A DNA stretch of 64,000 bases, from the NCBI RefSeq assembly GCF_027943255.1, contig NC_072893.1, positions 38,090,001 through 38,154,000 on the forward strand. The letters are read 5' to 3'. The notes beneath the pieces were generated by a model. It was not told the origin of the DNA. It saw nothing but the letters and a program-made list of their open reading frames with translations, and ran no database searches. The DNA comes from Anastrepha obliqua. Lineage: Eukaryota > Arthropoda > Insecta > Diptera > Tephritidae. The translations under genes were made by a program, and so were the position numbers. Of the stretch, positions 1-10,607 are shown one piece after another (the stretch's first letter is position 1; each line of letters starts with the position of its first letter).

Positions 1-465
1 GCCGAACGCGGTGGCCGTTTGTGCCTCTTTGTCGTTCGTTCCGCGCTCTCACTTGCAGTTCAAGCAAGGTAACGCTGTATGAGCAATGTCACGGCGCATT
101 TTTTGGCGCGTGCAGCTGGCTACAACGAATTATAAGACGTTATCACGTCAAAAATTGAATGAGAAAAACTGAAATTTGAATTAATTAATTTTTTTCTACT
201 TTTCCCTAATGGGAAATTTTTCAAGTTCTTTTTCAAGCTGTTTTGGTAGAAAAACTAGGATTTTGTAATTTTTTCCTTTTTTTCTAGATTCTTTTTCCTT
301 TGCAGTTTTCTAATGGGACCGTCATAGCTTTTCGAGTTAATATTCCAACATTTCGTTTAATGGGTTGATTTGATATATTTAAAATATTATAAAAAAGCCA
401 AAAAGTCCATTTAAGCACCGTATTTGAGAACTAAAATATCCTAAGAAAATATTTTTCAGAAAAAC
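1..465. other. No gene seen; GC-richer first 130 bases then AT-rich DNA
   Basis: The first 130 bases are richer in GC than what follows and contain a pyrimidine tract ending in TTGCAG (about 45-58) and, a few bases later, AAGGTAACG (about 65-73). These resemble a 3' and a 5' splice site, so this could be the edge of an untranslated exon that lies mostly outside the window. No reading frame supports that. From 150 on the DNA is AT-rich with long T runs and nothing recognisable. Confidence 0.3.
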
Positions 466-671
466 TTAGTAAAATTAATCACTTTATTCGAAGGTTTATA
501 ATTTTTGCAGTTACATTTTGTACGTCAGTCATATTTGACACTTGCAGACTCGCAGCTGCAGTAGACAAGCAGATACAGCAAAGCTCAGAATACAAATATT
601 GCCATCATTCAAAATCATTTTTTGTAATTAGTAAAAAATTAATCCAAAATTAAATGATTAATTTTGCGCCA
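466..671. repeat. Small inverted-repeat element, copy 1
   Basis: This stretch matches 3595-3820 along its length. Shared blocks include the left part (TTAG or GGCG followed by TAAAA, then CAC and TTAT), the central block CATATTTGACMCTTG, the AGACAAGCA block and the right end ATTAATTTTGCGCC. In the other copy the two ends are inverted versions of each other, so both are probably copies of a non-coding DNA transposon (MITE). The left end of this copy is more decayed. I did not find a convincing target duplication. Confidence 0.5.
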
Positions 672-1984
672 ACTTGCATACGTAGCGCTTACTTGTACAA
701 TTTATCCTCAAATAATAATTGCTTTTTGGCATTTCATTACGATAGTCATTACTAACTTAAAATATTTTTATGGTATTATTTGGAAATTTGAAAGTTTGCG
801 AATTTCTACCATTATTTTAATTTTTATTTTTATTATAATAAATAACTCCATTTAAATGTCATTCCCTAATTTAATTATCTTAGTTAAAGGAAAAGCACCG
901 CAATTCGTTTTTTTTTTATTGTAGTTTAATAAATTCTAGTTAACAATTTTTTTCATTTTAATTTCCCTTCATCCACGTTTTTTTATTACACAATGCCTCG
1001 GTCAGTGCCAGCTTTTGCCCGAGTGAACTGTTGCAATACAATCAATTCCGTATCAAATAAAGAATCTGACAGCAACGGGTGATAAGAGGCACTCAAGAAG
1101 CCACTGAGGGGCAGCAAAACTGAGGCAAACAAGAAAATATAAATGATCTACGATCAAAAGGAAGACACACTGACATATATATACATTACACATACCTTTT
1201 GTGTATGTATTAGTAAACGTACCTATTTGCGGAGAATGTAGAATGGACAAGTGTGCAGAAAATTGTCATAATAGTGGAAAATGGCAATTAATAAAAACTT
1301 TTCCACAAGCAAAAATGTCAAAATAACAATAAAAGCAACAAGCGGCTAGAATGCAGAGAGAAAGTCAACGGTATTGTCCAACGAAGAGAAAATATAGTAG
1401 ATATATTCACTTACATATGCATGTGTATTGGTGAGTGGATATGGTGTGTATGCTGAGTATGGTGTGTGTGGGACTTATGAGATAGGCGGATGACAATTAG
1501 AACGTAGCGTTTCCATTTAGCTAGGAAATAACTGGGGTCAGACTGGTCCCATTCTAATGCCTTTGGATCTATGTCTAGTCGACGTACACCCAACTCTGGT
1601 TTTACGTGGTAGCTACAATGCTTCCTTAGAAATGCGTGAAAAAAAGGAAATACATGCGACATATGGTAAAAGTGGCGATACTGGAAAAACCATTTTCCTT
1701 TTCTTGTTTTCCCAAGAAACCTTGCAAAAGAAGTAATAATGAAGTCCGTATTATGTAAGAATTAAAATTAGTTTGCAGTGAAAATTCAATTTATAAGTTC
1801 AAATCATATAAAAATTCAAATTGAAATTAGGAATAAAAATCAGTTTCGCAACTATTCATCGCTACTTGATCACAAGCGTCCACGTGTATTACGGACTACA
1901 CAAAAAATCCCATCATCAGTAGATATGTCAGACAGTATGACAAATATGTCCAGCCCATGTATGTGGTGAAGACACCCAAATAAC
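672..1984. other. No gene seen
   Basis: AT-rich DNA with long T runs (about 905-990). A short TG-rich tract lies at 1417-1480. The longest open frame here is under 85 codons, with low-complexity residues and no recognisable motif. I see no RNA gene or element end. Confidence 0.5.
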
Positions 1985-2385
1985 GACTGATGAAATTCAT
2001 AAGGTTTTTAATATCACTGTCTGTTATATCAGCAGACATAGTAAAGAGATGAGAATCAGTACACTTAAGTCAGTTAAGGAGAAGGTGCTGAGATGCTTCC
2101 ACCTCATCTTTCATATAACTGACGGAAAAAGGAGTCGAAGTAATGCCGAGTCTCACAGCATTTATACCTCGCAGCCAATGTCTTTTTATTTATTTATTTA
2201 TTTTAGAAGATCCCTCGAGCGCCTCTGATCCACTCTTGGCTGGAAAGATTTCGTGACCTTACAAGTTTGTGTACTTGCCCAGCATTCGCTGAGTTGACGC
2301 GAAGCCCACCTCTCCAGGAGCACATCGCAAGACCGCAGGTAGTCAACGGGATGCCAGTCCTCTCGTTTTACGGGCTAACTACCTC
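1985..2385 (-). pseudogene. LINE ORF2 C-terminal relic (after RNase H)
   Basis: Read on the minus strand, this encodes pieces typical of the end of insect LINE ORF2 proteins that carry an RNase H domain: LLERWASRQLSECWAS, then CKVTKSFQPRVDQRRSRDLL, a break, then RGINAVRLGITSTPF and KDEVE. The order matches the better-kept relic at 31190-31790 (KVARSFCPR, then GVHAVRLWIT, then DDEVE). The middle has been replaced by an ATTT microsatellite (about 2189-2205), which removes the conserved LTGH block. No catalytic part survives, so it is dead. Confidence 0.6.
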
Positions 2386-2799
2386 ATAGGTACCCTAAGT
2401 AAATGAATTTAGTATTCTCTTTACTAATTCGACTACGTTTGAAGCGTACATACCAGAGTTTGGCGTTTGGGGTCGATTATGCAAAAATAGCGTAATATTC
2501 ATTTAACCACCTTTGGACTTGGACAGTGTCTTTTTTCCATTAAAATATAATGTTTTAACAAAAAGTGAAAGTCGCAATCTCTTTTATGAGAGAGGTATAT
2601 ACCTATGAAATGAGATTTTCAGCTATTAGTTCATATATGTCGCTAGGAGTATTTTTAAACCTTCCCAAATGTTTTTTTCGTCTGTCATCTGTCAACAATA
2701 CTCAGTTCATTGTTTGTTACGTTTCATACAACAATGCATTTTTGTCGCTCTTAAAAATGTCGATTTTCGTGCCTTGAAACTACGATTCGCGGACATCGA
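2386..2799. other. No gene seen; possible mariner 5' remnant at the right
   Basis: Unassigned AT-rich sequence. From about 2680 it may be the untranslated or decayed 5' part of the mariner relic that follows, but I could not match it to a transposase N-terminus or find a terminal inverted repeat. Confidence 0.35.
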
Positions 2800-3360
2800 A
2801 AAACCATTTGCGAAATGCAGCTCTCCCGGTTCAAAAGGAAGTCTTTTTTGCATCGAATCGTTACGGGTGATGAAAAACGGGTGTATTTCTCCAATCTCAA
2901 GCATAAACGATCGGACCATACGTCCGCCCGGTCACAAGCCAAAAACAACGGCCAAACCAAATCGCCTCGGCCGCAAGGCCTATTAAAACCAGGTGAAACA
3001 GTTGACGGTGCACGCTACCAACGACAATTGGCCGATTTGAACAGCGCTATATACCGAAAACGCCCAGAATGTGCCGATCGGCGTCACAAAGTAATGCTTT
3101 TTGATGACAATGCACCGCCACATCGAACAAGAGCGACCCGGGAATTGGTGGAGACGTACGATTGGGAACCGCTGGTGTATGCGGTACTCACCAGACTCAT
3201 TTGTTTGCATGGATGGGCCACGCACTTTCCGAATAGCGCTTCAATTCTCACGAAGAAGCCAAAAAATGGCTCGATGATTGGTTTGCGGCCAAAGACGGCC
3301 AAGTTTTTTGGCGCGGCATTCACAAATTGCCTGTGAGATGGGAAAAATGTGTCGCTAGCG
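2800..3360 (+). pseudogene. mariner transposase relic (catalytic half)
   Basis: Broken transposase of the mariner family, the enzyme that cuts and pastes the element at TA sites. An open frame from 2815 holds FLHRIVTGDEK with the first catalytic Asp, then LLKPGETVDGARYQRQLADL, and FDDNAPPHRT with the second Asp. After that the frame slips. A different frame carries EEAKKWLDDWFAAKDGQ and WRGIHKLPVRWEKCVASDG, the usual C-terminus. The segment that should hold the third Asp (SDYHLF region) is deleted or scrambled, and the DNA-binding N-terminal half is missing. The motifs resemble the irritans type of mariner; that assignment is from memory of the family. Confidence 0.8.
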
Positions 3361-3594
3361 ATGGTTATTAATAATTATATTTTGAAGATAAAATGTGTAA
3401 CCATTTTTTGTTAATAAAGTTTGAAATTGGAAAAAAGTCTAAAAAATCTCTGAAAAAAGAGTATTTCGTAAGAGGTTAAACATAACCGGCTGCAATTCGA
3501 GCTCAAAGCAGTAAAGTGCTATTAAATTTTCTTCTTTTTCTTAATGTTGAGTAGCAAAATGTAATTTTAGTGAACATGTAAATGGTTTCACAAG

Positions 3595-3820
3595 GTGGCG
3601 TAAAACTAACCACCTTATCTGAAGTTTTATAGCTTTGACAAATGGCGTCGTACACCAATCATATTTGACCCTTGTGAGCAACACAGCGGCAGTATACAAA
3701 CAGACAAGCAATAAAGCTCGTAGAGTTCAAGATAAAGATTTTCGTGACTCAGAGTTATTATTTTTTTATTTAATAAAAAAATTATTTAAAAACAAAATTC
3801 AATTATTAATTTTGCGCCTA
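3595..3820. repeat. Small inverted-repeat element (MITE), copy 2
   Basis: About 226 bases without coding capacity. The left end TGGCGTAAAACTAAC and the reverse complement of the right end, AGGCGCAAAATTAAT, pair with few mismatches, as expected for terminal inverted repeats. The interior matches copy 1 at 466-671. The superfamily is uncertain because no clean target-site duplication is visible. Confidence 0.55.
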
Positions 3821-4892
3821 CTCCCTAGTCCAGTAATATGCACTCACACACACACACACTTACACATCTTATACCGCTTTAAATATGTCACGGTAATCGT
3901 AAATAGGTGTGCGCGTTCGTCATTGTCTGCAATCAGTCACAAATTTATACATAACTGTTTGAACTTGCATTATGTAAAAGTTGAAACTGCCAGATGGAAC
4001 ATATAGATAAGCCGGCGAACACAAGCGACGAATGCACACAAAACAAAGAAAACAAAAACAGCCCAAAAAAGGCAAAAAAAATGTAGGTGTTGATAGTGCA
4101 TGCGACTGGCAACTCTTGAGCAAAGAATATCTGAACTTTTTAAGCGCGCTTTTGTGCAACGTATTCAACCGCTTTTGTTCTTATTATCACGTTTACACTC
4201 TACATACACACACACACACACGTCTATGTGTTGAAAATCGCTTGACTGCTGTGTTGCAAAAATTAAGCCCCAATGCGCTTGAAAGTTTATTCTCATAAAT
4301 ATAGATTTATATGTAGTTAAGTGCTTACAGACACAGATGCATACAAGTGTGTACACACACACACACACACACACCTACATATTATGTAAGTACATATATG
4401 CGTGAAAGACATGCCGTTGATGGCATGCATTCATAAGTGCAAGTCACGCGTTTCATAGCGATTACCGTGCGGCCACACGAAGCAAGGCTAGCGGATTAAC
4501 AGGAAACTTTTAATTTAATTAATTTAGCCACAAAGGCGCAATCAGCCGACGATTGCAATGCAACGGTGTTCCACACTCACACTCACACACATATCTGCAC
4601 TTGTACATATCTGAGTTTCTAAGTAATGCAAAATTAACTTGCAGCAGTGCAACATATTTTAGCAAAAGTAAAAAGTGATGTGAATGAATATGACGCTTAA
4701 GCGCAACGAACACTCTTTGCTATCCCCTTGCATTTTGTAGAAAAAATATAATACAATTTGTGTGTGTTTGCTAAAGGCGGTGTATACAGGGTGGTTCATT
4801 TAAGGTAATGAGCGCTTGCAAGTCAAGTAAAGCAAGTATTTGTCTTCAGTTTTTCTGGAAGCCAGTTTATTTGTTTGGGTGAGTATGAAAAG
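3821..4892. other. No gene seen; CA microsatellites and a short Tc1-like end
   Basis: Contains CA/TG microsatellites at about 3842-3862, 4203-4221 and 4353-4374. At about 4785 the sequence TACAGGGTGGTTC looks like one terminus of a Tc1/mariner-type element, but no partner end or transposase follows before the next repeat. The small frames over the CA tracts are low-complexity and not believable genes. Confidence 0.45.
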
Positions 4893-5570
4893 TATGCTGG
4901 AAAAATTTTGAAAAATATTAAATAATTTTGAGATATTTTTTCAATGTTGAAAATTTTAATATGGAATTTTTCAAATTCAAATATCGTAGGTTGTTACTAA
5001 CATTTTTGTGAATGGTATAAAATATCGCACTTGTTACGTTAAAGCGTAACAACTCAAAATCTGAACATTTTCAGTAGAGACGAAAAACTGTTTCCGTAAA
5101 TATTAATAATATAGGTATTACAAGGGAAAAAATATGTAATTGCACGAAAATATTATTAAAAACAATATAACGGTTGTTTCATTCTTATTTGTTTAGTAGT
5201 TGCGCTAAAATAACAAATTTTTGAGTGGTTACTCTTTTCCTTTTCTTTTTGAGTTGTTACGCTTTAACGTAACAAGTGCGATATGATTATAAAATTTTTC
5301 TAAAAAGGTAAAGAAAAAATTGGTTTAATTGCTTATAATAAAATAGGTAAACATCTGCCGGGGGTAAAGACAAAAACTTTTTTTCATTTTTAACAAAAAA
5401 TGTCTAAAAACAAAAATTTTACAAAAACAAATTTTTTTTGTTCATATTTTAAATTATAATTTATTTAAATTTTTTTTGTAAAAACTTGTTTTTTTGTAAT
5501 ATTTTTTTGTTAAAAATCAAAAAAAGAGAACTTGTTTTTTGTCTGAGAAACACTCTCCGGAATTTGAATA
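4893..5570. repeat. AT-rich repeat A (left copy), interrupted by a MITE
   Basis: This copy matches 7325-7860. Shared blocks in order are TTTTGAAAAATATTAAATAA, the block GTTGTTACTAACATTTTTGT, GGTATAAAA, the AAACATCT block and GAGAAACACTCTCC at the right end. Both copies hold palindromic AT-rich arms (ACAAAAA/TTTTTGT), so the repeat can fold back on itself. It differs from the right copy by a precise 257-base insertion at 5025-5281. Coding capacity: none. Confidence 0.6.
5025..5281. mobile_element. 257-bp MITE with TA target duplication
   Basis: A small non-autonomous DNA transposon. Its two ends are perfect inverted repeats of more than 30 bases, starting TCGCACTTGTTACG and ending CGTAACAAGTGCGA. 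Each end also contains an internal hairpin, GTTACG-6-CGTAAC. It is flanked by TA at 5023-5024 and 5282-5283. The homologous repeat at 7325-7860 shows the same place without the insert (AAAA-TA-TAATTATAAA), which proves insertion with TA duplication. The TA duplication points to the Tc1/mariner superfamily; no transposase is encoded. Confidence 0.85.
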
Positions 5571-5708
5571 TAAAACCTATGAGCAGATAAAAAAGCTAAT
5601 TATTCGCTTTGGGAAACTACAGCAAATTTAAAAAAGCCAATTATTCACAATCCTCCTATAAAAAAATTATTAATTATTTAAATAATTAATTATTATATTG
5701 TAAATAAT

Positions 5709-7224
5709 TCCCAAGTTTGGGCAAAAAGTGACATTGAGAAAGCCGTGGTCTTTGCGGAACATCTTGAAAAGATATTTCAACCCCGCGTAAGATATGATAG
5801 CTTCACCCCACCTCCAGCGGTTCAAGAATTTTGCGAAATTGAACTATTTACACCAGAAGAAGTACCATCACAAATATCTAAATTGAAAATAAAGAAGAGT
5901 CCCGGTTTTGACCTTATAACTTCGGCTGTTCTTAAAAACCTAACATACAAGGCATTAATTAAACTAACAGTGATTATCAATGCGTGCATCAGCCTGAAAT
6001 ATACCCCATTACATTGGAAAATTTCAGAGATCATAATGATCCCTAAAGCAGGAAAAAATGCAAACGAGGCAGCCTCATATCGCCCAATTTCATTGCTACC
6101 ACTCATGGGAAAACTTTTCGAAACTATTTGTCTTGCGCCTAAAAGAAATAATTTCACTCAAGCAACTAATTCCAACACATCAATTTGGCTTCAGAGAAAG
6201 ACACTCGACAGTAGACCAAGCTCAGCGAATAGTTCAGAGAATAGAAGAGTCTCTGGAAAAAATAACATCTGCTCTGCGATTTTCCTAGATGTAGCTCAGG
6301 CTTTTGATAAAGTCTGGCATGAGGGGCTGATCTATAAACTTCCGATACAATTTACCGAATTATTGACTTCTTATATTGAAGATTGATATTTTCGCGTATA
6401 ACATGGACAGGTTTATACCAGCTTTAGAAAAATCAATGCAGGCGTTCCGCAAGGCAGCATACTTGGACCTGTATTGTACTTGTTGTATATGTACTTCCGA
6501 TTTGCCTGTTCCTAAATCCTGCAAAATAGCAACGTTTTCGGCCGATGCGTGTGTCCTCGCTGTTGGCGAAAATGTGGATGAATCTACTGCGAAGCTACAG
6601 AAATCGATTACTCCAATAACAAACTGGACTAGTTTGTGGAATATTAAACTTAACGACACTAAATCGGTACACGTAAACTTTACAAACAAAAAAGTTATCT
6701 ACAAACCCATTCATATATTTTCCACAAACGTTCCGTATGCTTGTACAGCAAAGTACTTGGGCATGACATTAGACACTCAGCTCGGGTGGAAGGAACATGT
6801 CAAAAAAAAAGTTGCTGAACTCAATTTAAAATATAGAAAATTGTACTGGCTTATCGGCAGAATGTCTAAATTACGAATTGAAAATAAATTGTTAATTTAC
6901 AAACAAATCCTTAGGCCAGTGTGGACTTATGGAGCTCAACTGTGGGGCTGCACTGCAAAAAGTAATGTAGAAATCATTCAACGTTTTCAAAACAAGGTAG
7001 TCCGGGACATCGTAAAAGCCCCCTTGTATATACGGAATGACGACCTGCATAGAGACCTACAATTGCATACAGTCAATGAAATGATAAATCTCTGCGCTGT
7101 CAAGCATGCCAATAGGATTGAGCAACACATCAGTGCTGAAGCCTCATCTCTTTGCGATGAAGCAATATATACTAGGAGGCTGAAGAGGACGAAACCACTG
7201 GACCTAGTGGTTATTAATAAGTAG
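5709..7224 (+). pseudogene. Jockey-like LINE reverse transcriptase relic
   Basis: Reverse transcriptase part of a non-LTR retrotransposon of Jockey type, which copies element RNA into DNA at a nicked chromosomal target. In order: KKSPGFDLITSAVLKNL, YRPISLLPLMGKLFE, a frame change, HQFGFRERHSTVDQAQRIVQ, another change, FLDVAQAFDKVWHEGL, then [16 protein letters not shown], then FSADA where the catalytic FADD should be, and the thumb and C-terminal region to the stop at 7222-7224. At least two frameshifts and the altered active site show it is dead. The endonuclease domain and ORF1 are absent. It lies between two copies of repeat A. Confidence 0.9.
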
Positions 7225-7324
7225 ATTTATAAATTCACAAACTAAAATTGCTTGTTAGTTATATAACTAGGTGTAATAACATGAAATGTATCAATTTATT
7301 TATAACGTTTCAATAACAAAAAAA

Positions 7325-7860
7325 AAACATTTTTTTGAATTTTGAAAAATATTAAATAATTTTGAGAATTATTCAATGTTGAAAATTTTAATATTAAATT
7401 TTTTAAGTTCAAATATCATATCATAGGTTGTTACTAACATTTTTGTAAATGGTATAAAATATAATTATAAAATTTTTAAAAAAGTTTAAAGAAAACAATT
7501 ATTTTAATTTAATTTTAATTATAAAATAAGCAAACATCTCATGGGGTATGGACACAATTTGTTTTTTCAAATAATTTTTACAAGTTATATTTTAAAATTT
7601 AAATTTAATTTATTTACATTTTTTTTTGTAGTTTTTTTTTGTAAAATTTTTAATATTTTAAAATTTAAATTTAATTTATTTAAAATAAAAAAAAAAAAAT
7701 TTTTTGTAAATCTTTTGTAAAATGTTTGTCAGACAATTTTTTTTGTTAAAAAAAAAAATTTTGGTCTTTGCCTCCGTGAGATGTTGCTTATTTTAAAATT
7801 AACAGTTAAAAATTAAAAAAAACTTGTTTTTTGTCTTTTTTGAGAAACACTCTCCGTCAA
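7325..7860. repeat. AT-rich repeat A (right copy)
   Basis: Second copy of the repeat at 4893-5570, in the same orientation and without the MITE. Inside it, AAATAAGCAAACATCTCATG (about 7524) and TGAGATGTTGCTTATTTT (about 7778) form an inverted pair enclosing AT-rich foldback sequence. It has no reading frame. The two copies flank the LINE but are not LTRs, since LINEs do not have them. Confidence 0.6.
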
Positions 7861-8337
7861 TAATCCGTAAAATATTAAAAATGGAATTTTACAGCAAAAT
7901 ATTACTGTTTTTCAAATATGTTTTACATACATATATAAATATATACACTCTCTTAAGCAGACACCTAAGGGATTGAAATATTTGTCCGCTATGGGAGGTG
8001 TCCGCATATGAGAAAAGTGTAAAAAAGTTAATAAACGTACTAAGGGAGAGTTGTTCGTTCAAGAGAAAACAAACTAATTTTTTTTTAAGGCTTTATGGTA
8101 CTGAAAAAAGTACCCGCTCGTTAACACTTTAGTTCTAAAAATAAAAATGTTAAAAAAAACCGCAGAAAATTAGATTTAAAAACTCCCCACTAAAATTTTC
8201 GACATCGAATGATTCTCAAAATTATTAAATTGTTTTCAAAATGTGTTCAGTTTACTTTTTGTTGTACATACTCGTAAATCTACTTATGAATCAATTTTCA
8301 GAAAAATTTAAGACTCTGTTCGAAATACTTGAATCCT
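7861..8337. other. No gene seen
   Basis: AT-rich spacer with TATA-rich runs near 7930 and no recognisable coding or element-end sequence. Confidence 0.5.
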
Positions 8338-8637
8338 TGAAACACCCTTTGGGTGTTTGGCCGACTCCTCCTCCTATTTGTGGCGTGCGTCTTGATGTTG
8401 TTCCACAAATGGAGGGACCTACAGTTTCAAGCCGACTCCGAACGGCAGATATTGTATTTTTATGAGGAGCTTTCTCATGGCAGAAATACACTCGGACGTT
8501 TGCCATTGCCAACCGGAAGGCGATCGCTATTTGAAAAAACTTTTTCTTTATTTTGGTCTTTCACCGAGATTGGAACTTACGTTCTCACTGCATTCCGAAT
8601 GGCAGTCAGGCACCAACCCATTCGGCTACGGCGGCGT
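8338..8637 (-). repeat. tRNA-derived SINE copy, nearly full length
   Basis: Matches the complete SINE at 22098-22420. Read on the minus strand it begins with a tRNA-like head (GCCGCCGTAGCCGAATGGG, with the internal RNA polymerase III A-box) followed by a decayed B-box region. The body contains GGCAATGGCAAACGTCC, the AAGCTCCTCAT block and CACAAATAGGAGGAGGAG. It ends in a short stem-loop-like tail, CACCCAAAGGGTG. Small open frames over it in both directions are chance. Confidence 0.75.
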
Positions 8638-9194
8638 ATCGCTCTTATGTGTCAAAAGTTTAGTTTATGTTTAGAATGTAAAGAAAGAAAGGTTAAAATT
8701 AGTCGCTTTATGCTTGCGCAAGCTTAGAAAATATTGAAAGCATATTTCCAAAGGAAAAGTGCGCATATTCACTGAAAAATGTTCTGTTTAATAAACATTT
8801 ATCTTATTATTAAAAAATGATTTCCACTTTAGCGGCTATATTAAAAAAATCCAGACATCCACACACCGTCATGAAGCAGCTCATGTAACTACAAGCAGTG
8901 AGTGTTCGGCGTGGATGATCAAGAAGCCTGCATCTGAAAATGATCAAGAAGCTTCCGTTACCGTCAATAGCGAGTGTTAACCCATAGACATAGACAAAAT
9001 TTGGTTTACACAGAATGACGCTACGTGCCTCATAGCCAATCTCATATTTGATCGTTTGTGCACTGCCTTCGAAAATCGAATAATCAGTCGAAATGTTGAT
9101 GTCAATTGCAGGAACTGGAAGAGTATGAAAGCTTATCATATGGATCACTGATTTATCATATTTTTTGCCTAAATATTTAGATGTGAATAGAAAA
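8638..9194. other. No recognised gene; one unexplained 112-codon minus frame
   Basis: The only sizeable frame is on the minus strand at 8810-9148 (112 codons). It starts MIHMISFHTLPVPAIDINIS and has one short hydrophobic run (YVYGLTLAI). I recognise no domain and see no neighbour to support expression, so I do not call it a gene. Confidence 0.4.
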
Positions 9195-9375
9195 AGTTTT
9201 TTTCAGGCAATGGCAATGGCAATGGCGCTTCATAAAAAAATCATAAAATCATCTGACGTTCGGAGTCGGCTTAAAACTGGAGGTCCAACATCAATACGCA
9301 CACCACAATTACCAGTAGAAGCTCGGCCAAACACCCAAAACGGGTGTAAGCGCCAATTACATATAAATATATAAT
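9195..9375 (+). repeat. SINE copy, 5'-truncated
   Basis: Plus-strand copy of the SINE body and tail. It starts inside the GGCAATGGCAATGG part, runs through TTCGGAGTCGGCTT and AAGCTCGGCCAAACACCC, and ends with the tail hairpin (CACCCAAAACGGGTG) and an AT-rich tail, ATATAAATATATA. The tRNA-like head is missing, as is usual for 5' truncation during reverse transcription. Confidence 0.7.
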
Positions 9376-10488
9376 GCAAGAAGAACTCCTTGGGCTTAGA
9401 ACCAAAAAAATTTCTTAAGACCACTGGGTTCTTTAGGTTCCTGCTGCACTTTGCAAAGCTCAATATGTTTTAGTGAAAAGTTTATCAATTCAAAAAAATT
9501 TCTAAAAACTCTCATTGCGTGAAAAGAAGATTTTTCATTTTTACCTTTTACAAGAAAAAAGTAAATAAATAAAAGTCATACCCCTAATAAAAACCTACAT
9601 ACATGGGTATGGACAATATGGAGCAAAGCAATGGTGAAATGCACTCACCACAAGAACCGCTTGATATAAAATAATTTTTATGCGTGTGTGAGTGACTTAA
9701 CTAAACCAAGTGCTCGCATGGCAGCATTTCCTTTGAAAATCGCTTAAACTTTTAATACTGTCACATTTATGATATATTACCAACACTGCACAATTGTATG
9801 GCTGATGATGAATGTGCCTGCGTGTGTGAAAGAGACTAGAAGCTTCTATGACAGTATTCGATGTCTTACCATATGATGTATGACCAACTGCGAACGCACA
9901 GACACAGACATTCCTATCATATTTCCACACTTTATATGATAATATGTGGGTGACCTTGTGCCATTGAGACGTTTAAACATTTTGATACATCTCCTGATTT
10001 GAATGCAACGATATGCGTTTACGTGCAGATAATTAATTACGCCAACTAAGTGGAGGTTGACCTTCAGGGGGATTTTTTTTTTTAAGATAAAAGTTTAGGT
10101 TTCTGATTAACTTGATATGGCTAAAATGAGCTTTAAAAAGTCTGCGCATTTTGCGAAATTTGTTTATAATATAAATTAAATAGAAGTATTAATGCCTGAT
10201 TGACCTTAGAAATTTCACGTTTTATATGCCGCTATTAAAATGTCTTCCATGCGCTTGATTTGACTTAGATATGAGACGTGCTTTTGCCTTTAGAATATTT
10301 CGTTAAAAGTATAAGGTGGCATATCAAATTTTGAAAATACTTTAGGATGGCATGATATTCTTCAGATATTCTTTCAACACCCTAACGAGGCGAGTTGGCA
10401 TCCCGAAATATCTCTATTTTTTTATGTAGTGCAATCTTATAAGCCTGAAAATCGCGAAAAGCACTAAACTAATTAATTAAAGTAATTC
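9376..10488. other. No gene seen
   Basis: AT-rich spacer. Frames are below 80 codons and without motifs. A run of T near 10070-10082 is the only low-complexity tract. Confidence 0.5.
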
Positions 10489-10605
10489 GCGCCTAAGCTT
10501 CTGTTAGAGGTTTTTCCAAGCTCTTCCTCCTATTTGTGGCGTGTGTCTTGATTTTGTTTCACAAATGGATGGTTTTACAGTTTTGAGCCGCCTTTAAACG
10601 AATAG
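10489..10605 (-). repeat. SINE fragment (3' part)
   Basis: Minus-strand SINE tail and body piece: GCGCC tail, CTCCTATTTGTGGCGTG and CACAAATGGA. It stops abruptly at the TA where the Tc1/mariner element at 10608 begins. That junction suggests the transposon landed in the SINE, although I could not find the rest of the SINE on the far side. Confidence 0.6.
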
Positions 10606-10607
10606 TA

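Noticed and set aside
4165..4374. A Cys/Val-repeat frame on the minus strand
   Set aside because: Reading of CA microsatellites.
4785..4810. A Tc1/mariner end (CAGGGTGGTTC)
   Set aside because: No matching second end or coding part; mentioned only within the spacer description.
4893..7860. An LTR retrotransposon, suggested by direct repeats around a reverse transcriptase
   Set aside because: The enzyme has LINE motifs, there is no protease, integrase or primer-binding site, and the repeats lack LTR ends.
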